Below are positions 57,769 through 64,000 of a DNA stretch of 64,000 nucleotides, piece after piece. The notes beneath the pieces are model-generated. The model saw only the letters and a list, made by a program, of their open reading frames with translations. It was not told the origin of the DNA and did not search any database. The stretch lies in assembly GCF_001005215.1 (NCBI RefSeq), contig NZ_LBNQ01000009.1, positions 186,001 through 250,000 of the forward strand. The letters run 5' to 3'. The DNA comes from Lampropedia cohaerens. Lineage in GTDB: Bacteria; Pseudomonadota; Gammaproteobacteria; Burkholderiales; Burkholderiaceae_C. The position numbers were made by a program, and so were the translations under genes. Numbering within the stretch: position 1 is the first letter of the stretch; each line of letters opens with the position of its first letter.

Positions 57769-58748
57769 TGGTGGTGCAACACGATCGCATGCATTGGCGC
57801 GTTCGGGCGGAACTGCAGATAGCACGCGGCTTGTTAGCATGGCGTCGCCATCGAGCACCTTTCTTGCCGGAGTTCGTACTGCCGTCGCCGCGTTTGGTAC
57901 AGGTGGGAAACAATCTGTCAGGTGAGGGCGGCGCGTCGTCAGCCATTCCCAAAATAATATGGGCATACTGGCATGATGGTGTGCTGCCCCCTCTGATTGC
58001 GCGCTGTGTGGCTGGCTGGCGACGTCTGCATCCCGATTGGCACATTCATGTGCTGAATGCGCGTACGGCTCGCGATTTCGTGCCCGATTGGCCGGACAAG
58101 CTGGCGCAGGCAACCGTGCATCAGTTGGCTGATTGGTTGCGCCTTTCTTTATTGCATGCTCATGGTGGTATCTGGCTGGATGCCAGTACGGTGCTGACGC
58201 AGCCGCTCGACTGGGTTTTGCAGGCGCATGCCCAGTTCAAGGTGCAGGCGCTAGGGCTGTATCTGGACCGTTTTACCAGCGAGCCAGATTATCCGGTGCT
58301 GGAGATTGGGTTGCTGGCAGCGCCGCCACATACGCGTTTTTTCGCCGATGTCTTGCAGGAGTTTGGTTGTTGGGTGATTGAGCGAGGTGCCCAGGCGTAT
58401 GTTGAGCATCTGCGGCAACTTCCCAATTACCTGAAGCTGCGTCAGCGTATTGACGTGCCGCAATACCTGACCACGCATTTGGCAATCCAGCGGACTTTGC
58501 AATGGACGGGAGCTAACTACCGCTTGGCCATGTGGCGCTCTGAAGATACCGGCTACCTCTACCATGTCCAGGCTGGTTGGAGCCGTGCGCGTCTGAAGGA
58601 GCGGTTGTTTCTCATGCGCGTCGGTAAGACGGTCTCACCGCTCATCAAACTGCGCGGGCCAGATCGGCGCAAGCTTGATGCCTACCTAGACGGTCACGTC
58701 TTTCTGCCCGATAGCCTAGCGGGGCTGCATTTGCAGGAGCTGGCGTGA
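57768..58748 (+). CDS. GT32-type glycosyltransferase (capsular polysaccharide synthesis family)
   Basis: A 326-aa protein with the Gly_transf_sug core: IPKIIWAYWHDGVLPPLIAR, WRRLHPDWHIHVLN, and the DxD-containing HGGIWLDASTVLTQPLDW. Its start overlaps the preceding stop (TGATG). It is a tandem paralogue of the next gene. Such enzymes transfer galactose or similar sugars in capsule or LPS synthesis; specificity unknown. Confidence 0.86.
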   Translation: MVVQHDRMHWRVRAELQIARGLLAWRRHRAPFLPEFVLPSPRLVQVGNNLSGEGGASSAIPKIIWAYWHDGVLPPLIARCVAGWRRLHPDWHIHVLNARTARDFVPDWPDKLAQATVHQLADWLRLSLLHAHGGIWLDASTVLTQPLDWVLQAHAQFKVQALGLYLDRFTSEPDYPVLEIGLLAAPPHTRFFADVLQEFGCWVIERGAQAYVEHLRQLPNYLKLRQRIDVPQYLTTHLAIQRTLQWTGANYRLAMWRSEDTGYLYHVQAGWSRARLKERLFLMRVGKTVSPLIKLRGPDRRKLDAYLDGHVFLPDSLAGLHLQELA

Positions 58749-59758
58749 ACGCATTCACTCTCTTGTCGCACGTGTTACAGATTGGCCTTGGCTTACTGTT
58801 GGCGATCGCCTTGGCGGTAATGGTCTGGCTTCGGCAATGCAGCCGCCTAGCGCCATTGCCAGTGCCTCAGCAACGGATCTTAGGTCGTGGCGCGCAATCA
58901 GGCGAACTCGTGCGTGACGCCATTCCCAAAGTGATCTGGACGTATTGGCACAGCGAAAGTTTGCCGCTGGTCGTGCAATGCTGCATCCAGGGCTGGCGAC
59001 GACTTCATCCACATTGGCGCATCGAAGTGTTGCATCCGGGGCGTGTGCATGAATTCCTGGATGCCATTCCTGCTGGCCTCACGCGCCTGAACATCGCCAA
59101 GCAGACGGACTGGATTCGCCTGGCTTTGCTGCAGCGCTACGGTGGCGTCTGGATAGACGCATCTATTATTCTCACGCGACCGTTGGATTGGGTGGAGCAA
59201 TTACGCGCACCGCAGCAGGCAGATTTCGTCGGGTTTTATCTGGATGGCTATACGATCAAACCGGATTACCCGGTGATAGAAAGCTGGTTTTTAGCTGCCG
59301 TTCCGGGAAGCGCTTTTGTCACGCAATGGCTGGCATTGTTTCAGCGCGCAGCGATTGATGGGAACACAGAAGATTATCTAAGCCGCTTGCGTAACGAAGG
59401 GCGCTATGCCGATCTGATCCAGCGTATTGGCGAACCAAGTTATCACACAATTCACGTGGTGGCGCAGGACGTTCTGCAACGTCACCCTGCAGATCGTGGG
59501 CCGTGGCAGCTGGCGCTGTTGCGCGCTGAGGAAAGCGCCTACTGGCTGCAATGGCAGTCGCACTGGAAACGCAGGCCGCTGTTTGCCAAGCTGCTCTGGG
59601 CAAGAGGTGATGATGGGCTCTGGCCTGCCTTGGTCAAACTACGTGGCGGCGAACGCAGCAAGCTGGAATTCTGGTTACAGCGCGGTTGGTATCGCAAGGG
59701 TAGTCTTGTTGATCTGGCGCTGAACGCAATGAGCAGGACTTCCTTGAAAAAGCGCTGA
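58745..59758 (+). CDS. GT32-type glycosyltransferase, paralogue
   Basis: A 337-aa paralogue of the preceding gene: IPKVIWTYWHSESLPLVVQC, WRRLHPHWRIEVLH and YGGVWIDASIILTRPLDW align with its neighbour. Unlike the neighbour it begins with a hydrophobic N-terminal helix (LLSHVLQIGLGLLLAIALAV), so it may be membrane-anchored. GTG start overlapping the upstream TGA. The pair looks like an old duplication. Confidence 0.86.
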   Translation: MNAFTLLSHVLQIGLGLLLAIALAVMVWLRQCSRLAPLPVPQQRILGRGAQSGELVRDAIPKVIWTYWHSESLPLVVQCCIQGWRRLHPHWRIEVLHPGRVHEFLDAIPAGLTRLNIAKQTDWIRLALLQRYGGVWIDASIILTRPLDWVEQLRAPQQADFVGFYLDGYTIKPDYPVIESWFLAAVPGSAFVTQWLALFQRAAIDGNTEDYLSRLRNEGRYADLIQRIGEPSYHTIHVVAQDVLQRHPADRGPWQLALLRAEESAYWLQWQSHWKRRPLFAKLLWARGDDGLWPALVKLRGGERSKLEFWLQRGWYRKGSLVDLALNAMSRTSLKKR

Positions 59759-59788
59759 TGGAATGGATGATTGGATGAAGGTTCTATC

Positions 59789-60712
59789 GTGAATAATGAA
59801 ATAACGATTGTCACCGCATTTTTTGATATCAGGCGAGGAGGATGGGGGAGCTTTGGGAGGAGTGGCGATAGGTATATATCTTATTTCAAACATTGGGCAA
59901 GGATAAAAAACAATCTTGTTGTCTATGTTGATGCATGCTATGCAGAAGAAGTGAAGGCTATTCGCAGTGCCTTTGGTTTGCTCGATAGAACGATCGTTGT
60001 GCCAGTGGATGAGGTGGAGCAGTGCGATCGAGATATTCTTCTGCGCATTGAGACGGCGATGCGTAGTCGGCACGCCTGGGTGTTTAGGCGGTGGCTGGAT
60101 AATCCGGAATCGTGGAGTGTAAAATATAATTACATTATGTTGATGAAATATTATTTCATCAATGAAGCAGTCAAGAAAGGGCTCGCGTCAGGGACCATTG
60201 CGTGGATGGATTTTGGCTTCAATCACGGAGGGGAGGTTTTTCCAGTGGCGGAGGAATTTGATTTTGAGTGGAATTATCCATTCTCGCCAAAAATTCATGC
60301 GTTCTTGAATCGGTCGGTAGATGAGTTGCCGATATTTGAGATAGTTAGAAACATGAATGTGTATATCAAGGGAAACCTCCTTGTCGCCGATGCTGGAAGT
60401 TGGTCGGAGTTGTGGCACCTTTGTCGTTCTGCAATGGTCAGCTTGACGGCATGCGGTTTTGCAGATGATGATCAAACGCTGCTTTTGATGGCTTACCGTG
60501 AGCGGCCGGATCTTTTTGAACTGCATGAAAGTGCGCAGTGGGGTGACGCATTAAAGAACTTTGGGGGTGGACACCTGACTATGAATGACGTGTCGCCTGA
60601 AGCACCAGAATCTCGTGGCAAGAGATGGAGAAGGATTCTGAGGGAGAAGTACATCGATTGGCAGCTGTACAAACGAAAGGGGTCGGCTATTTATGAGCAA
60701 TACAAGCGCTAG
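59789..60712 (+). CDS. HtrL/YibB (WlaTC)-family putative glycosyltransferase, AT-rich
   Basis: About 307 aa. ITIVTAFFDIRRGGWGSF and the DxD-like TIAWMDFGFNHGG resemble the HtrL/YibB family, sporadically found in LPS loci (E. coli yibB, Campylobacter wlaTC). The gene is visibly richer in A+T than every neighbour, with AT-rich codon use, which suggests recent transfer. The GTG at 59789, with GAAGG 7 nt upstream, is preferred over a TTG at 59771. Confidence 0.75.
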   Translation: MNNEITIVTAFFDIRRGGWGSFGRSGDRYISYFKHWARIKNNLVVYVDACYAEEVKAIRSAFGLLDRTIVVPVDEVEQCDRDILLRIETAMRSRHAWVFRRWLDNPESWSVKYNYIMLMKYYFINEAVKKGLASGTIAWMDFGFNHGGEVFPVAEEFDFEWNYPFSPKIHAFLNRSVDELPIFEIVRNMNVYIKGNLLVADAGSWSELWHLCRSAMVSLTACGFADDDQTLLLMAYRERPDLFELHESAQWGDALKNFGGGHLTMNDVSPEAPESRGKRWRRILREKYIDWQLYKRKGSAIYEQYKR

Positions 60713-60720
60713 TCTCTGCA

Positions 60721-61665
60721 ATGCTGCATGTCATCGCTGATTTCGAATCGGAACTGACACGGTTCATCTTCGATGGGGTGGCTCGGACAGATGTGCATCT
60801 GATTTGTCTGCCTCCGCGTGCACGAGGATTTGACGTACTCAAGCGCGCCGCCGAGTGCACACTGCCGAATACACGGCTCGATTGGCTGTATTCCGCGTCA
60901 CTGCTTGAGCAGTTGGCGCAAATTCGCCCTGGCGATCACGTGTTGTTGTTTTCCATCTTCAACCCCAAGAACTTGCAGGTGCTGGGCAAATACCTGCGCA
61001 AGGCGCAGGTGCATGTGTTTCTCTGGAATCCATTGCGGGAACATGGCGCAGATCCGCGCAAGGCCGAGCGCAGGCTGCAGGCGGTGCGAAGGTTGACGCC
61101 GCATATCGCCACCTTCGATCCCGAGGATGCCAAGGCGCACAAATTGAGGTTGGTGCCGCAGCCCTATCGCGAAGTCCCAGCACCAGCATATGCGGATTGC
61201 ACGGTAGATCTCTGCTTTATCGGGATGGACAAAGGGCGTTTGCCTTTTTTAATGCGGCTTGCTGACGTCGCAGAGCAAGCTGGGCTGCGGTGTTTTATGC
61301 ATGTGTTGCCGGATAAAGGCCAACGCTACACGCCGAGGCAACGGGCCTTCATGGCGCGAGGCTATCTCTCGTATGCAGAGAATTTGCGTCATGCCATGCA
61401 GGCGCGATGCTTGCTGGAGGTGGCTCAGGTGCATCAGGCCGGAGCCACTTTGCGCAGCGTGGAGGCGTTGTTTCTGGCGCGAAAATTGGTGACGACCCGT
61501 CAACATGCGCGCCACGAACCGGACTTTGATCCTCGGCGGGTCTTGCTCATGCTTGAACCGGATGCAGATGTGTTAACGGAGTTCTTGAACCAGCCGTGTC
61601 CCAGAGTTCCTCAGGAAACGCTGCGTCGCCACGAGATCAATCAATGGCTTGAAAACTTCTGCTGA
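60721..61665 (+). CDS. Unclassified glycan-locus protein, probable GT-B-like transferase
   Basis: A 314-aa protein I do not recognise precisely. The second half (VDLCFIGMDKGRLPFLMRLA ... GYLSYAENLRHAMQARCLLE ... ATLRSVEALFLARKLVT) matches the donor-domain pattern of putative LPS-locus transferases of the GT-B fold. Its stop lies 3 nt from the stop of convergent galE. Located 8 nt after the HtrL-like gene, so probably co-transcribed. Confidence 0.6.
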   Translation: MLHVIADFESELTRFIFDGVARTDVHLICLPPRARGFDVLKRAAECTLPNTRLDWLYSASLLEQLAQIRPGDHVLLFSIFNPKNLQVLGKYLRKAQVHVFLWNPLREHGADPRKAERRLQAVRRLTPHIATFDPEDAKAHKLRLVPQPYREVPAPAYADCTVDLCFIGMDKGRLPFLMRLADVAEQAGLRCFMHVLPDKGQRYTPRQRAFMARGYLSYAENLRHAMQARCLLEVAQVHQAGATLRSVEALFLARKLVTTRQHARHEPDFDPRRVLLMLEPDADVLTEFLNQPCPRVPQETLRRHEINQWLENFC

Positions 61666-61668
61666 TCG

Positions 61669-62715
61669 TCAGTGGGACGAATGGGTTGTGCTGTTATACC
61701 CGTCTGGATTGTTTGATTGCCACCGCCACGCATCCCTGAGCATGTCTTCCAGCGTATGGGTGGCGCGCCATTGCAGTTCCTGCTTGGCCAATGAAGGATC
61801 GGCCCAGAAGGCGGGCAGGTCGCCGTCGCGGCGGGGGGCGATGCGGTAGGGTACGTGCGCACCGGTGACGGCCTCGAATGTCCGCACGATTTCCAGCACC
61901 GAGGTGCCGCGGCCAGTGCCGAGATTCCAGGCACGCAGGCCGGCCGGAGAATCATGATCGGCGGTAAGTGCATCCAGCGCGGCCAGGTGACCTCGCGCGA
62001 GGTCGACGACATGCAGGTAGTCGCGAATGCACGTGCCGTCAGGGGTTTCATAGTCACCGCCGAAGATGGCCAGTTCCTCGCGCTGGCCAATGGCAACCTG
62101 CGTGACGAATGGCAGCAGGTTGTTGGGAATGCCCTGCGGGTCTTCGCCGATCAGACCGCTGGGATGTGCACCGATGGGATTGAAGTAACGCAGCGCCGCC
62201 GCGCGCCAGCGTGTATCGGCCCGGCACAGATCCACCAGCATGCGCTCGACCATGATTTTGCTGTTGCCGTAGGGATTGGAGGCCGTGCCCAGCGGCATGT
62301 CCTCCCGATAGGGGACCGGGGCATCCGGGCCGTAGACGGTTGCCGAGGAGCTGAACACGAAGGTACGCACGCCAGCAGCGTCCATGGCCTTGAGCAGGCT
62401 GAGGCTGCCGGCCACGTTGTTGTCGTAGTACGCCAGCGGCAGGCGTACGCTTTCGCCGACGGCCTTCAGGCCAGCAAAGTGGATCACGGCGTCAATGCCG
62501 CTGCCCTGCAGCACGGCCTGCAGGGCTGGGGTGTCGCGCACGTCCATTCGGAAAAAGGCGGGTGTGGTGCCGGAAATCGCACCGATCCGGTCAATGGCCT
62601 CGGCATGGCTGTTGCAGAGGTTGTCGACGATGGTCACCTGGTGGCCGGCGGCAAGGAGTTCAACGGCTGTGTGGGCGCCGATATAGCCGGCGCCTCCTGT
62701 GACGAGGACGTGCAT
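61669..62715 (-). CDS. galE: UDP-glucose 4-epimerase
   Basis: Interconverts UDP-glucose and UDP-galactose, 348 aa. NAD site MHVLVTGGAGYIGAHTAVEL; FSSSATVYGPD and the YGNSK catalytic Tyr-Lys motif (NPYGNSKIMVERML); GTCIRDYLHVVDLARGHLAA is typical of GalE. It supplies UDP-galactose to the adjacent convergent glycan locus, which fits the GT32-type genes (inference). Same strand as the histidine kinase. Confidence 0.96.
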   Translation of the reverse strand: MHVLVTGGAGYIGAHTAVELLAAGHQVTIVDNLCNSHAEAIDRIGAISGTTPAFFRMDVRDTPALQAVLQGSGIDAVIHFAGLKAVGESVRLPLAYYDNNVAGSLSLLKAMDAAGVRTFVFSSSATVYGPDAPVPYREDMPLGTASNPYGNSKIMVERMLVDLCRADTRWRAAALRYFNPIGAHPSGLIGEDPQGIPNNLLPFVTQVAIGQREELAIFGGDYETPDGTCIRDYLHVVDLARGHLAALDALTADHDSPAGLRAWNLGTGRGTSVLEIVRTFEAVTGAHVPYRIAPRRDGDLPAFWADPSLAKQELQWRATHTLEDMLRDAWRWQSNNPDGYNSTTHSSH

Positions 62716-62808
62716 GCGAGAAACAGGTGAAAGTGTCTGGGCGGGAAGGTCGCGCGCAATGGCTGCGCAGGCGCGCGACCACTGCCGATACTGTAGCGGA
62801 AACGGCTG

Positions 62809-63999
62809 TCAGCAATTTTTGGGCAGTCGCAGCACGAACACCGCGCCGCCGCCTTCGCGCGCTTCGCAATGCACGCTGCCGTGATGGTGTTCGGCAATGC
62901 TCTTGACCAATGACAGGCCCAGCCCCACGCCGCCCGAGCGCTCGCTCGCACCGGGTGCGCGGTAGAACGGCTCGAAGATGCGCTGGCGCTGCTCGGCCGG
63001 CACGCCGGGACCGCGGTCGGCCACGCGTATTTCGATCGTGGGGCCGCTGCGCTGTAGCGTGAGCGTAATTGGGCCTGCGCTGTAGCGGCGGGCATTTTCA
63101 AGAAGATTGCGGATGGCGCGGCGCAGCAGCTTGGCGTCGGCAAGCACCTCCAGCGCCGCCACGGCATCCTCGTGTTCCGCGACGGCTATGTCCAGCTCCG
63201 CGCCCACACGCGCCGTCTCTTCCGCACACAGGCCGATCAGGTCCACGAATTCGCGTTGCGTGGCAACGTCCTCGGCGAGGTCCAGGCGACTGGCCAGCAG
63301 GATCTCGTCGATGAGTTGGTCGAGCTCGGCGATGTTGCGTTGGATTTCCTGCACCGCTTGCGGCGATGGTGGGCTGTTTTCATGCAAGGCCAGCCCCATG
63401 CGGATGCGTGCCAGCGGTGAGCGCAGCTCGTGCGAGGCATTGGCCAGCAGCGCCTTATGCGAGCGCACCAGCGTTTCAATGCGCGCTGCGGCGGCATTGA
63501 ACTGCCCGCCCAGTTCCGCCACTTCATCATTGCCGGATACCGGAATGCGTACCGAGAGGTCGCCCTCGCCGAACTTCTGCACTCCCAGGCGCAAGGTCTC
63601 CAGCCGCTTCATCAAATGGCGGATGATGGGAAATACACCGATGATGACTGACAGGCCTACCAGACCCAGCAGCCAGAGGTAGCCAAACGGTGGCGCAGTC
63701 AGAAACGCCCATCCCTCCGAGGGGCGGGGGCGCCGCTCCTGGGGGGCAAAGCGGGCAATGTACTCGTGCCCATGTTCTGTCGTGATGCCCAGCGAGAAGC
63801 CCGGTTCGGAAGTCGGGATGAACACCGACATGGCGCGGATGTCCGGTGCTGGCTGGTCGACGCGGTGAATAACGACTTCCCGCGGCACGATGACACGCTC
63901 GCGCTCGCTGCGCTCGTCTGCCACCTTCCAGGCCCATGCGACAAGCAGCATCAGCACCGCTACGCAGCCGACCACGGCCAGCCAAATGCGCAGGTACAT
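62809..63999 (-). CDS. Sensor histidine kinase, possibly 5'-truncated by the window edge
   Basis: Two-component sensor, at least 396 aa. TM1 near residues 6-24, periplasmic sensor loop, TM2 near 109-129, HAMP domain, HisKA with phospho-His LLANASHELRSPLARIRMGL, and HATPase motifs AIRNLLENARRYS, DRGPGVP and GVGLGLSLVKSIAEHHHGS. The ATG at 63999 is possible, but related kinases carry a few more N-terminal residues, so the true start may lie beyond the window. The response regulator is expected just upstream. Confidence 0.9.
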   Translation of the reverse strand: MYLRIWLAVVGCVAVLMLLVAWAWKVADERSERERVIVPREVVIHRVDQPAPDIRAMSVFIPTSEPGFSLGITTEHGHEYIARFAPQERRPRPSEGWAFLTAPPFGYLWLLGLVGLSVIIGVFPIIRHLMKRLETLRLGVQKFGEGDLSVRIPVSGNDEVAELGGQFNAAAARIETLVRSHKALLANASHELRSPLARIRMGLALHENSPPSPQAVQEIQRNIAELDQLIDEILLASRLDLAEDVATQREFVDLIGLCAEETARVGAELDIAVAEHEDAVAALEVLADAKLLRRAIRNLLENARRYSAGPITLTLQRSGPTIEIRVADRGPGVPAEQRQRIFEPFYRAPGASERSGGVGLGLSLVKSIAEHHHGSVHCEAREGGGAVFVLRLPKNC

Positions 64000-64000
64000 G

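Overview
The window looks like a chromosomal segment of a high-GC betaproteobacterium, most likely Burkholderiales and close to Comamonadaceae. Supporting marks are the rpmH-dnaA-dnaN-gyrB origin-type block, the accB-accC-prmA-zinc-ribbon/DUF3426-PfkB-Mpl run, the mlaFED-mlaA-mlaC-mlaB order, the proteobacterial-type GshA, and the hpnD-hpnE pair. This placement rests on gene order and family resemblance recalled from memory; no search was run. No tRNA, rRNA, IS element, prophage or CRISPR array was found.

Layout. 0-6.5 kb: a rightward operon with two peptide-type ABC permeases, two ATPases, an amidase-signature enzyme and an M20 allantoate/carbamoyl-amino-acid amidohydrolase, closed by a strong bidirectional terminator. 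6.6-9.4 kb: leftward rpmH-rnpA-yidD-yidC. 9.4-15.6 kb: rightward dnaA-dnaN-gyrB. 15.6-17.4 kb: HxlR regulator divergent from a flavodoxin-like reductase, then a DsbA-family protein. 17.6-30.3 kb: a long leftward run with dTDP-rhamnose genes rfbD and rfbB, gshA, holA, mpl, a PfkB kinase, a DUF3426 protein, prmA, accC, accB, a TlpA-like thioredoxin and a conserved unknown protein. 30.5-35.0 kb: an MglA-like GTPase with a roadblock-like partner, gshB, fpr and a uracil/xanthine permease.

35.4-40.3 kb: a TonB-dependent receptor that closely resembles the PQQ importer PqqU (YncD), followed by a membrane PQQ-glucose-dehydrogenase gene (gcd) broken by three single-base frameshifts and carrying a 33-bp tandem duplication. 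40.4-43.7 kb: pagL, obg-rpmA-rplU and a DUF924 protein. 43.8-48.1 kb: the Mla phospholipid-transport operon. 48.1-52.7 kb: proB, a lipoprotein GDSL esterase, and hpnD-hpnE (squalene/hopanoid precursor synthesis). 53.0-61.7 kb: a rightward surface-glycan locus with a WaaE-like transferase, O-antigen ligase, a small zinc-finger protein, GT4, GT2, two tandem GT32-type paralogues, an AT-rich HtrL/YibB-family gene and an unclassified transferase. 61.7-64.0 kb: convergent galE and a sensor histidine kinase that runs to the window edge.

An outer-membrane and envelope theme links much of the right half: Mla, PagL, LPS/glycan synthesis, hopanoid precursors and PqqU. The observations most worth checking are the pqqU-gcd pair with its decaying dehydrogenase, the GTPase/roadblock pair with degenerate G motifs, and the mosaic glycan locus.
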